In this document: in pieces, positions 8,086 to 17,627 of the stretch
Position numbering within the stretch: the stretch's first letter is position 1
Layout: each line of letters begins with the position of its first letter
From: Magnetospirillum sulfuroxidans
GTDB lineage: Bacteria; Pseudomonadota; Alphaproteobacteria; Rhodospirillales; Magnetospirillaceae
Assembly (NCBI RefSeq): GCF_018224925.1
Contig: NZ_JAGTUF010000001.1
Location: 1-64,000 of the forward strand
DNA: 64,000 bases
Reading direction: 5' to 3'
Notes under the pieces: model-generated
Seen by the model: only the letters and a program-made list of their open reading frames with translations
The model's database searches: none
What the model was told of the DNA's origin: nothing
Made by a program: the position numbers and the translations under genes

Positions 8086-8104
8086 GCTGTTGATAATCAG
8101 TATC
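8086..8104. promoter_or_regulatory. Fur-box-like palindrome upstream of the imelysin operon
   Basis: GCTGTTGATAATCAGTATC matches 14 of 19 positions of the classical Fur box, with a perfect TGATAATCA core. It lies in the promoter region of the minus-strand imelysin operon. Iron-dependent repression by Fur or a Fur-family protein is therefore likely. Confidence 0.7.
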
Positions 8105-8240
8105 AAAAATATCCCGCATTTGCGTCTTTATGGTTTCATATTAACCGCAGGGATGAGTATCTTCGGGCGAAAGTGCCAGCGCCGCACGGCCCCTTGGGCC
8201 TGGCCAAATCCCCCCGAGTTCCGATCGCCGGGACGCGCGA

Positions 8241-9404
8241 TCAGTCGTCAAGACCGCCGCGCCGGCCGATGGGCAGGTCGCGATGGATATAGGCGCTCAT
8301 CACCAATCCCCAGCCGAACAGCAACGACAGCATGGCGGTGCCGCCATAGGAAATCAGCGGCAGCGGCACGCCGACCACCGGCACCAGCCCCATGACCATG
8401 GCGGTGTTGATGAAGAAGTAGAGGAAGAAGGTGGTGGTGATGCCCAGGGCGACCAAGCGGCCGAATTGCGAACGGCAGCGCAGCGCGATGGCGTAGCCGA
8501 AGGCGGTCAGCAGCACGTAAAGGCCCAACAGGAACAAGCCGCCGAACAATCCCCATTCCTCGCCATACATGGTGAAGATGAAGTCGGTTTGCTTTTCCGG
8601 TAAGAAATTAAGACCCGACTGGGTGCCGTTCATGAAGCCCTTGCCGAACAAGCCGCCCGAGCCCAGGGCGATTTTGGACTGCGTGATGTGATAGCCGGCC
8701 CCCAGCGGATCCTGGTCGGGATTCATGAAAATGATGACGCGCTTTTTCTGGTAATCGTGCAGGAATTGCCATGCCACCGGGATGGCCCCCAAGCCGGCCG
8801 CCAGCAGCAATCCGAATTTCCACAGCCGCACCCCGGCCATGAAAAAGATCGCCCCCGAACTCATCAGCACCATCATGGCGGTGCCCAGATCAGGTTGTTT
8901 CATCACCAGGGCCACCGGCAGCAAGACCAGCAGCAGCGGCGGAATAAGGAAGGTGGGGCGGCCGACATCTTGCACCGAGGCGCCATGAAAATAGCGCGAC
9001 AAGGTCAATATCATGGCGATCTTCATGATTTCAGACGGTTGGATCTGAATGAAGCCAAGGTCGATCCAGCGTTGCGCCCCCATGCCGATGGTGCCCTTCA
9101 GCTCGACGGCCACCAGCAAGATGATGGAAATGGCGTAAAGCCCATAGGCATGACGCATCCAAAAGCGCAGATCGACGATGGCGACGGCGATCATGATGCC
9201 GATGCCCATGGCGAAACGGATCATCTGCTTGACCGCCCACGGCTCAAGCGAGCCCTTGGCGGCGGAATACAGCGTCAGGAAACCGACAGAAGATATGGCG
9301 GTCAGGATGGCGATCAGCGACCAGTTGATCTGCCAGATCTTTTCCCGCCAGCCCATTTCGGTGCGATTTAACCGGCTGGACAGCCGGGGGGTGGGGCGCA
9401 GCAT
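8241..9404 (-). CDS. rodA: Rod-shape peptidoglycan polymerase RodA (SEDS family)
   Basis: A 387-residue protein with about ten membrane helices and SEDS signatures: KQPDLGTAMM, LGAGYHITQSKIALGSGG, and the C-terminal VPVVGVPLPLISYGGT. RodA is the glycosyltransferase of the elongation machinery and works with PBP2 in the inner membrane. I chose the ATG at 9404, whose first base overlaps the stop of the PBP2 gene (TGATG); upstream codons would run into that gene. It is the last gene of the mreB-C-D-mrdA-rodA cluster. The downstream 8105-8240 region holds no gene I can support. Confidence 0.95.
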   Translation of the reverse strand: MLRPTPRLSSRLNRTEMGWREKIWQINWSLIAILTAISSVGFLTLYSAAKGSLEPWAVKQMIRFAMGIGIMIAVAIVDLRFWMRHAYGLYAISIILLVAVELKGTIGMGAQRWIDLGFIQIQPSEIMKIAMILTLSRYFHGASVQDVGRPTFLIPPLLLVLLPVALVMKQPDLGTAMMVLMSSGAIFFMAGVRLWKFGLLLAAGLGAIPVAWQFLHDYQKKRVIIFMNPDQDPLGAGYHITQSKIALGSGGLFGKGFMNGTQSGLNFLPEKQTDFIFTMYGEEWGLFGGLFLLGLYVLLTAFGYAIALRCRSQFGRLVALGITTTFFLYFFINTAMVMGLVPVVGVPLPLISYGGTAMLSLLFGWGLVMSAYIHRDLPIGRRGGLDD

Positions 9405-11269
9405 CACCCTTGTCCTTTCCGGTCCATCTCGGCGACACGGGCGCGTTCGCGCTTTTGCACTTCTAGCATGATATCGCGGGCGATGGGGGCGGCGACGGCA
9501 GAGCCGCCGCCGCCATGTTCGACCACCACGGCGATGGAAAAACGCGGCGCGTCTTCGGGGGCATAGGCGACGAAGAGCGCGTGGTCGCGTTCCTTCCACG
9601 GCAATTCGTCGTTCTTTTTCACCCCGGTTTCGCGTTCGCGCATGGTGATGCGGCGAACCTGGGCGGTGCCGGTTTTCCCCGACAGCCACATGCCTTCTTG
9701 ATCGATGCGAGCCCGATAAGCGGTGCCGCCGGGTTCGTTCGATACCGCGTTCATGCCCTTGCGCACCAAGGTCAAGCTGCGTTGGGACACGCCGCAAGAC
9801 GGCCAATTGGGGGCGGGACGGGGAACCGCATCTTTGTCGGTGATCAGATCACGGGCCACATGTGGCACCACTTGGCGGCCGCCATTGGCGATGCGTGCCG
9901 TCATCACCGCCAATTGCAGCGGCGTCGCCAGACAATAGCCTTGGCCGATGCCGTTGATCAGGGTTTCGCCGGGATGCCAAGGTTGCCCCAACGCTTTTCT
10001 TTTCCAGGCGCGATTGGGCATCAGGCCCGACCGTTCATTGGGCAGGTCGATCCCGGTCGGGACGCCCAGCCCCATGCGGTTGGCGACTTCCGCCACCTTG
10101 TCGAAGCCGACGCGGCGGGCGACTTCATAGAAATAGACGTCGCACGAGCCTTTCATCGCGTTGATGAGATCAACCGAACCGTGGCCGCCTTTTTTCCAGC
10201 AGTGGAATTTGATATTGCCCAATTCGGTATGGCCTCGGCACAGCACCGTCTGTTCCGGGCTGATGGCGCCGGCTTCAAGGGCGGCGATGGCCACCACCAT
10301 TTTGAACGTCGAACCTGGGGCGAAGGTGCCGGAAATGGCTTTGTTTTGCAGCGGCGCCCGTGGATTGGTGGATAATTCCTTCCATTCCTCGTGGGTCAGC
10401 CCGCGATTGAAGGCGTTAGGGTCAAAGGACGGGGTCGAGGCCATGACGATGACTTCGCCGGTATGGATGTCCATGACCACCACCGCCGCCGATTCGTCGC
10501 CCAGGCGTTGCGCCGCGTATTCCTGCAAACGCAGATCCAGGGTCAGGGCCAGATCGACGCCGGGTTCGCCTTCGCGTCGTTCCAACTCGCGCATGACGCG
10601 GCCGACGGCGTTGACTTCTTCTTGGCTGGTGCCGCCCCGACCGCGCAGCGCCATATCGTAAATCTTTTCCACCCCGGCCTTGCCGATGCGGAAACCGGGC
10701 AATTCTTCAAGCGGGTCATTGTTGGTCTGGTCGTTTTCCGAGACGGCGGAAACGTAGCCCAAGATATGCGCGCCCAGGCTTTCCAGTGGGTAAAAGCGGC
10801 TTTGGCCGACATCGATCAGCACGCCGGGCAAATCGGGGGCATTGACCTCGATACGGGCGACTTCTTCCCAAGACAGGTTTTCGCGCACAGTGATCGGCAC
10901 GAAGGAACGCCGCCGCCGCGCTTCCTTGGTGATGCGGGCGCGGTCATGTTCGCCCAGGCTGATGATCTGCGACAACGCGTCCAAGGTGTAGTCCAAGGAC
11001 GGCGCTTGTTCCGACACCACCAATACCCGGTAATTATGCTGGTTGACGGCCATGGCGATACCGCCCCGATCCAAGATCAGACCACGCGGCGGCGCCAGCA
11101 GACGCATGGAGACGCGGTTTTCCTCGGACAGCATGGCATAGCGATCGGCTTCGACCACTTGCAGATAATACATGCGGGCGATCAGGGCGCTGATCAAGGT
11201 GCCCTTGCCGCCAGCCAGCAGCAAGGCCCGGCGGCTGAACAATTTACTGCGGTCGTTGTCGTGGTACAT
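9404..11269 (-). CDS. mrdA: Penicillin-binding protein 2 (elongasome transpeptidase)
   Basis: A 621-residue class B PBP: short cytoplasmic tail, one N-terminal membrane anchor (about 16-38), a dimerisation/pedestal domain beginning PPRGLILDRGG, and a transpeptidase domain. The active-site motifs are S320-T-F-K323, S375-C-D377 and K532-T-G534. It crosslinks new peptidoglycan during lateral wall growth with RodA. The length is normal for the family. The gene is 6 bp from mreD and overlaps rodA by one base, so the cluster is translated as one operon. Confidence 0.95.
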   Translation of the reverse strand: MYHDNDRSKLFSRRALLLAGGKGTLISALIARMYYLQVVEADRYAMLSEENRVSMRLLAPPRGLILDRGGIAMAVNQHNYRVLVVSEQAPSLDYTLDALSQIISLGEHDRARITKEARRRRSFVPITVRENLSWEEVARIEVNAPDLPGVLIDVGQSRFYPLESLGAHILGYVSAVSENDQTNNDPLEELPGFRIGKAGVEKIYDMALRGRGGTSQEEVNAVGRVMRELERREGEPGVDLALTLDLRLQEYAAQRLGDESAAVVVMDIHTGEVIVMASTPSFDPNAFNRGLTHEEWKELSTNPRAPLQNKAISGTFAPGSTFKMVVAIAALEAGAISPEQTVLCRGHTELGNIKFHCWKKGGHGSVDLINAMKGSCDVYFYEVARRVGFDKVAEVANRMGLGVPTGIDLPNERSGLMPNRAWKRKALGQPWHPGETLINGIGQGYCLATPLQLAVMTARIANGGRQVVPHVARDLITDKDAVPRPAPNWPSCGVSQRSLTLVRKGMNAVSNEPGGTAYRARIDQEGMWLSGKTGTAQVRRITMRERETGVKKNDELPWKERDHALFVAYAPEDAPRFSIAVVVEHGGGGSAVAAPIARDIMLEVQKRERARVAEMDRKGQG

Positions 11270-11275
11270 CTACCG

Positions 11276-11791
11276 CTAGACCTCTTTCAAAAAGGCCATC
11301 TGGGTGCGCGCCAGAATCCAGGTCAGCAACGGGAACAACCCCATGGTCAGCAAGTATTCGAAAATCACCGGGCTGGCATCAAGGGCGCGCCCATACAACA
11401 TGACCACCAACAGCCAGGTCGCGCCGGCGGCGCCAGCGGCCAACAGGCCAAAGGCCCACCAAGCCACCAGGAACGATTTGCCGAGGAAAAAACGGCGCTG
11501 GCCGGCGGCGACGCCTTGAACCACCAACAGCACCAGGGCGTTTACCCCCAAGGGGGTGCCGCCGATGATATCGTAAAGCAGCCCGATGGCGAAGGCGACC
11601 CAGGCGGGCAGCAAATCGGGCCGATAGATCGACCAGTAATAAACCCCCATCAGCGGCAACATGGGGACGATACCGGAAAGGGCGGGCAGGTGGGTGGGGA
11701 TGGCGGTCAACAGCAACAACGCGAAGGTGACGCCGACCGGAACCATATGGCGCACCCAGGTGTCCATGCGCACCCAGAGCGAGGCTCTCAA
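11276..11791 (-). CDS. mreD: Rod-shape-determining membrane protein MreD
   Basis: A 171-residue, very hydrophobic protein with about five membrane helices and little else conserved, as is typical for MreD. The identification relies on position between mreC and the PBP2 gene plus the LLPAWVAFAIGLLYDIIGG region. The listed start is a TTG that overlaps the mreC stop (TTGA); the ATG at 11767 is an alternative that would shorten the protein by eight residues. MreD couples MreB/MreC to the wall synthesis enzymes. Confidence 0.88.
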   Translation of the reverse strand: MRASLWVRMDTWVRHMVPVGVTFALLLLTAIPTHLPALSGIVPMLPLMGVYYWSIYRPDLLPAWVAFAIGLLYDIIGGTPLGVNALVLLVVQGVAAGQRRFFLGKSFLVAWWAFGLLAAGAAGATWLLVVMLYGRALDASPVIFEYLLTMGLFPLLTWILARTQMAFLKEV

Positions 11792-12675
11792 TTGTCGGCT
11801 CCGCGACGCCGGCGTTCCGGCATGGCCGGCTTTTCAAAAGGCAGGATGCCGCCCAGGCCGAAATCGACGATGGCGACGAATTCCAGTTCGTGGCGGTGAA
11901 TGAAGGGCTCGACCCGGATGACGCCGTCAGACACCGAGGCAACGACGCCAATGGGCAGGCCAGGGGGAAAGGCGGCGCCGGACGCGGCGGTGACGACGCG
12001 GTCGCCGACGGAAATGGATGGGCTGCCGGCGACATAATTCAGCTTGGGCCGTGACTTGTTGTCGCCGCTGAGAATGGCCCGTGTGCGTGAGCTTTCCACC
12101 ACCACCGGGATTTTTGCGCTGATGTCGGTCAGCAACAGCAACCGCGACGACCGATCCCCCACTTCGGCGATATAGCCGATCAGGGCTTCGCCCGACAGCA
12201 CCGCTTGGCCCTTGCGCACGCCGTCGCGGCTGCCGGAATTCAACAGCATGGAATGGCCAAAGGCAGAGCCCAGGTCACCGATGACGCGGGCGGTGATGAA
12301 AGCCGAATCAGGGTCTCCGACCACGTTCAGCTGTTCGTGCAGTACGGAATTTTCGGTATCCAGCCGCCGGGCCACGGTCTGCCAATGTTGCAGGCGCAGG
12401 TTTTCTTGTTTCAGCCGGGCATTTTCAGCTCGCAACGAGGCCAGCTCGCGGATGCTTTCGGAAAATTCGGCGATGGTGGTCGCCGGGCGGGACAGGGCGT
12501 CAAGGATGGGGGCGACGGCGTCGGCGACGGCGGTGCGGGTCCGCTCGATCAAAATGATATCCGCCTTGCCCAGGATCATCAGGGCGACGGCGGCGACGAC
12601 CAAAGAGACGAAAGCAAAACGCTGGGCCATCAGCCGCAACGTTGCCAGGCGCCCGACCGCACCGGACTGCTTCAC
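11788..12675 (-). CDS. mreC: Rod-shape-determining protein MreC
   Basis: A 295-residue protein with an N-terminal membrane anchor (about residues 18-40), a coiled coil (IRELASLRAENARLKQEN region) and a periplasmic beta domain containing SGDNKSRPKLNY and GDRVVTAASGAAFPPGLPIG. The start is GTG at 12675, preceded by GGAGGGG. MreC is the periplasmic scaffold that activates PBP2/RodA. It overlaps mreD by 4 bp and follows mreB after 88 bp. Confidence 0.95.
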   Translation of the reverse strand: MKQSGAVGRLATLRLMAQRFAFVSLVVAAVALMILGKADIILIERTRTAVADAVAPILDALSRPATTIAEFSESIRELASLRAENARLKQENLRLQHWQTVARRLDTENSVLHEQLNVVGDPDSAFITARVIGDLGSAFGHSMLLNSGSRDGVRKGQAVLSGEALIGYIAEVGDRSSRLLLLTDISAKIPVVVESSRTRAILSGDNKSRPKLNYVAGSPSISVGDRVVTAASGAAFPPGLPIGVVASVSDGVIRVEPFIHRHELEFVAIVDFGLGGILPFEKPAMPERRRRGADN

Positions 12676-12763
12676 GAGATACCCCTCCGTCGCCTGAAAC
12701 CGGGCCGCCGGATGAGCCGGCGGCCAGATTCAGATCAGACTACTACATGTTGATGACCAAAAA

Positions 12764-13822
<1,059 letters not shown>

Positions 13823-13854
13823 TCACACAATGCCGTTGGACGCCCGGATTTATA

Positions 13855-15399
13855 TCAGGGCGTGACGGCGTCGGGAGCGCTTTTTTGACGTTTGGTCAAA
13901 AGTTTGTTCAATGCCTTCACATAAGCCCGAGCAGAAGCCACCATGGTATCGGTGTCGGCGCCCTGACCGTTGACGGTTTTTCCGTCCTCTTCCAGCCGCA
14001 CGGTGACCTCAGCTTGGGCATCGGTTCCCTGCGTCACCGCATGGACCTGATACAGCTGCAATCGGGCCTCGTGCGGGCACAATGCCTTGATGGCGTTGAA
14101 GATCGCATCGACGGGGCCATCGCCCACGGACTTGACGCTTTTCAGTTCACCATCGATTTCCAGTTCCAGTTCCGCTTTCGGCGGGTTGTGGCGAGTGCCA
14201 CACAGAACTTCGAGGCCGCGGAAGCGGATACGCTCATTATCGCGGAATACCGCTTCATCCACCAGCGCGATGATGTCTTCGTCGAAAACTTCTTTCTTGC
14301 GGTCGGCCACGTCCTTGAAACGGGCAAAGGCGTCTTCGATGGCGTTGTCGCCCAGGTCATAGCCCATCTGCTTGAGCTTGTCCTTGAAGGCGGCGCGGCC
14401 GGAATGCTTGCCCATGACCAGACTGGAACGGTTCAGACCCACCGATTCGGGGGTCATGATCTCGTAGGTCTGGGCGCATTTCAGCATACCGTCCTGATGG
14501 ATGCCGGATTCGTGGGCGAAGGCATTCTTGCCGACGATCGCCTTGTTGGGCTGGACGACGAAGCCGGTAATGGCCGACACCAGCCGCGAAGCGCGGGTGA
14601 TGTTTTCGGTCTTGATGCCGGTGGTGAAGGGCATCAGGTCATGGCGGGTGCGCAGCGCCATGACGATTTCTTCCATGGCGGCGTTGCCGGCGCGTTCGCC
14701 CAGGCCGTTGATGGTGCATTCGATCTGGCGGGCGCCGGTGGCGATCGCGGCCAGGGAATTGGCCACCGCCAGTCCCAGATCGTTATGGCAATGCACCGAC
14801 AAGATCGCCTTGTCCATATTGGGGACGCGGTTGACCAACATGGCGATCAACGCGGCGTATTCATCCGGCACGGCATAGCCGACGGTATCGGGAATGTTAA
14901 TGGTGCGGGCGCCGGCGTCAATGGCGGCCTCGACGCAGCGGCACAGGAAATCATGCTCGGTGCGCGAGCCGTCCTCGGCCGACCATTCGACGTCTTCGAC
15001 CAGATTGCGGGCAAAGGCCACCGATTCGCGCACTTTTTCCAGCACGCGTTCGGGTTCCATTTGCAGCTTGTGCTTCATGTGCAGCGGGCTGGTGGAAATA
15101 AAGGTGTGGATGCGATGGCGGGGGGCCAGCTTGACCGCCTCGGCGCAGCGTTCGATATCGCCCTTGGTGGCGCGGGCCAAGCCGGCGATGGTGGAATTCT
15201 TCACCACCTTGGCCACCGCCTGCACCGCTTCGAAATCGCCGGTGCTGGCGATGGGGAAGCCGGCTTCGATCACATCGACGCCCATTTCTTCCAGCAACAG
15301 GGCGATCTTGACCTTTTCCTCGAGATTCATCGAGGCGCCGGGAGATTGTTCGCCGTCGCGCAAAGTGGTGTCGAAAATGATGACGCGGTTGTTGTCCAT
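13855..15399 (-). CDS. leuA: 2-isopropylmalate synthase
   Basis: A 514-residue enzyme that condenses acetyl-CoA with 2-oxoisovalerate, the first committed step of leucine synthesis. The N-terminal TIM-barrel motif is DTTLRDGEQSPG, metal ligands lie in the HCHNDLGLAVANS segment, and the C-terminal LeuA regulatory domain with AQAEVTVRLEEDG should allow leucine feedback. The length fits the 510-520-residue bacterial type. I chose ATG 15399, preceded by GGCAGG. It is collinear with ilvC-ilvH-ilvB further upstream, but two kinases and a TPR gene lie between. I saw no run of leucine codons in the leader that would indicate attenuation. Confidence 0.96.
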   Translation of the reverse strand: MDNNRVIIFDTTLRDGEQSPGASMNLEEKVKIALLLEEMGVDVIEAGFPIASTGDFEAVQAVAKVVKNSTIAGLARATKGDIERCAEAVKLAPRHRIHTFISTSPLHMKHKLQMEPERVLEKVRESVAFARNLVEDVEWSAEDGSRTEHDFLCRCVEAAIDAGARTINIPDTVGYAVPDEYAALIAMLVNRVPNMDKAILSVHCHNDLGLAVANSLAAIATGARQIECTINGLGERAGNAAMEEIVMALRTRHDLMPFTTGIKTENITRASRLVSAITGFVVQPNKAIVGKNAFAHESGIHQDGMLKCAQTYEIMTPESVGLNRSSLVMGKHSGRAAFKDKLKQMGYDLGDNAIEDAFARFKDVADRKKEVFDEDIIALVDEAVFRDNERIRFRGLEVLCGTRHNPPKAELELEIDGELKSVKSVGDGPVDAIFNAIKALCPHEARLQLYQVHAVTQGTDAQAEVTVRLEEDGKTVNGQGADTDTMVASARAYVKALNKLLTKRQKSAPDAVTP

Positions 15400-15564
15400 G
15401 GACCTGCCCAAATTAAGAGTCCCGCCCCGCTGGCGCAGACCCGGGAAGGGCATTCGGTCACGGGAAGGTGTGTTTGGAACGCGAAAATGGCCAAATTGTG
15501 GCGTGGTTATCGCATCGCGGCTATAGGAAGTCCAAGTTAGCCGCCCTTGTCAACACACTATCTG

Positions 15565-17547
15565 TCACGCAGGCAGGGTAAAACAGAAGACCGAGCCTTG
15601 ATTGGGGCCGGGGGAATCAACCCAGATGTGGCCGCCATGACTTTCGACGATTTTCTTGCAGATGGACAAGCCGATGCCCGAACCGCCGCCATGTTCGTCG
15701 CGTCCGTGCAGCCGTTGGAAGATGCGGAAGATACGGTCAAAGAAATCGCGACTGATGCCGATGCCGTTGTCCGACACCGAAATGCACCAGGCGCCGGTCT
15801 GGCGGCGGGCGTCGATCACCACCCGAGGGGGGAGGCCGGGTTGATGGTATTTGATGGCGTTGGCGATGAGGTTTTGGAACAAACGCACCATATCGTCGGA
15901 ACTGGCGAACAGGGTCGGCAGTTCGCAGGCGGAAACGGTGGCGCTTTGCTCCGTCATGGCCAGCCCCAACATGTTCTGCGCCTTGGCCAGACATACGTTC
16001 AGATCGATCATCGCCTTGGGCGCCGACAGGCGGCCGATGCGGGAATATTGCAACAGGTCTTGGATCAGCCGGTCCATGCGCTCGGCGCCATCGCGGGCAA
16101 AGGCGATGAATTCCTTGATTTCCGTACTTAAATCAGTGCCCATGCGCCGTTCGATCAAGCCCATATAGCTGTTGATCATACGCAACGGCTCGCGCATGTC
16201 GTGGCTGGCCACATAGGCGAATTGTTCCAGCTCGGCGTTGGATTGTTGCAGTTTCTCTTGAAAATGGCGTGCTTCGGTGATGTCGATCCCCGAGGCCAGC
16301 AACCCCATCAGGGTTCCGTCGGGATCGCGCAAGGGGCGGGCGACTTCGTGAATCCAGGCATCGCCGCCGTCAATGCAGACCAGACGATAATCATGTTCGC
16401 CGACATTGCCCAAATTGGCGCGGTCCTCGGGATGGATGACGCTCAGCCAGCCTTGTCCCTGAGCCTCGGCGAGGGATTGGCCGGTCATGGTGCTCCAGGT
16501 GGCGTTGACGTATTGGCATTGGCCGGCATCGTCCATGCGCCGCACCAGCGTGGGCATCTCGTCAAGCACTTGCATGTAATAATCACGTGCCTTGGCGACT
16601 TGCTCCTGGGCGATTTCGCGGCCGCGCTTGCGGTTGTCCCGCATGCGCACCAGGGCGATGGCAAAGGCGGAAATCAGGATGACGATGAATGTGTCACCGA
16701 TCAGCCGCGGCAAGATCGGCCGCAAGATGTCATCGCGGGTGGCGCTGACGCCGATGATCAGTCCCCAGGGCGCGACGGTGCGCAGGGCGATGATCCGTGT
16801 CATTCCATCAATGGCGCCAGGGCCTTCTTGAATGCTGGCGGCTTTCCCGGTGGCAAGGTGTGCCAGTCGCAGCGGCACCTTGGCCAGGGAACGGCCGATG
16901 GGGCTGTTATCGGTGCTGGGGGCGCGCGCCAAAATGGTGTGATCGCTGTTGGTGACGGAAATCGCCCCACTGGGTTCCGAAGGCAAGGCGGCTTCGACAA
17001 TGTCGGAAAACAGCGAAGGCGCCAGCGCAGTGACCATGATCGCGCGTAATTTGCCGCTGTCGTCGCGAGACGGCAGAGCGGCAAATATGACCGTGCGTTG
17101 CAGCAGGCTGATGACCGGCTCGGCGACAAACAAATCGTTGGCTTGGGGATGGGTTTGGAAATAACGAAGATAGGAACGCTCACCCACATTTTGCCCCACC
17201 AGGACCGGGTTGGTGGAATGGACGATGTTACCGTCAAGGGTGACCACGGTAATGGTCAGGGCGTGCGGTTCAAAGCGGGCGCGGGTGGTCAGATAGCGAT
17301 GGTAGGTCTGGTCACCGGGGGGGAGGGACATGTCCAATTCGGCGTCGGCGTCGCGCAGCAGGGCATTGATGGATTGCAGCGTATGGTTGGTTCGGGCCTC
17401 GACCACGCGGGCCAGGGCGTCAAGGCGTTCTTCGGCCTCGGCTCGGCGGTTGCCCGCCATCGACACGATATCCCACGTCGCCATCAGCACGGCCAAGGCC
17501 ATCAGGATGAGCGCCCAGATCCAATCCGTTCCTCGTGTCGCCAGCAT
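15565..17547 (-). CDS. Membrane-bound hybrid-free sensor histidine kinase (Cache-PAS-HisKA-HATPase), copy 1
   Basis: A 660-residue kinase with a membrane segment near residues 8-25, a periplasmic Cache-like sensor domain, a second membrane segment around residue 270-290 (FIVILISAFAIALV), a PAS domain, and a HisKA helix with the phospho-acceptor in SHDMREP (H449). The ATPase domain carries NLIANAIKYH (N box), DNGIGI (G1) and GGGSGIGLSICKK (G2). ATG 17547 is preceded by GGGGA; the longer frame would need a TTG. No response regulator is adjacent. It is a close sibling of the next kinase and shares its kinase core with the one at 61.1 kb. The ligand is unknown. Confidence 0.9.
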   Translation of the reverse strand: MLATRGTDWIWALILMALAVLMATWDIVSMAGNRRAEAEERLDALARVVEARTNHTLQSINALLRDADAELDMSLPPGDQTYHRYLTTRARFEPHALTITVVTLDGNIVHSTNPVLVGQNVGERSYLRYFQTHPQANDLFVAEPVISLLQRTVIFAALPSRDDSGKLRAIMVTALAPSLFSDIVEAALPSEPSGAISVTNSDHTILARAPSTDNSPIGRSLAKVPLRLAHLATGKAASIQEGPGAIDGMTRIIALRTVAPWGLIIGVSATRDDILRPILPRLIGDTFIVILISAFAIALVRMRDNRKRGREIAQEQVAKARDYYMQVLDEMPTLVRRMDDAGQCQYVNATWSTMTGQSLAEAQGQGWLSVIHPEDRANLGNVGEHDYRLVCIDGGDAWIHEVARPLRDPDGTLMGLLASGIDITEARHFQEKLQQSNAELEQFAYVASHDMREPLRMINSYMGLIERRMGTDLSTEIKEFIAFARDGAERMDRLIQDLLQYSRIGRLSAPKAMIDLNVCLAKAQNMLGLAMTEQSATVSACELPTLFASSDDMVRLFQNLIANAIKYHQPGLPPRVVIDARRQTGAWCISVSDNGIGISRDFFDRIFRIFQRLHGRDEHGGGSGIGLSICKKIVESHGGHIWVDSPGPNQGSVFCFTLPA

Positions 17548-17627
17548 GGCGTTCAGGTCCCCAAAAGTATGCGTCAAGCCTAAAAGCTCGAACAACCGGG
17601 CACAAGAGGGACAAAAGGCGGAAGGGA

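Noticed and set aside
13885-15540. 551-residue open frame opposite leuA
   Set aside because: Antisense shadow of leuA; no start signal, no domain.
15521-15553. TTGACA on the minus strand upstream of leuA as a promoter
   Set aside because: The -35 hexamer is perfect, but TATAGC-like sequence is at a spacing of about 20-22 bp and nothing better lies at 16-18 bp, so I do not report it as a feature.
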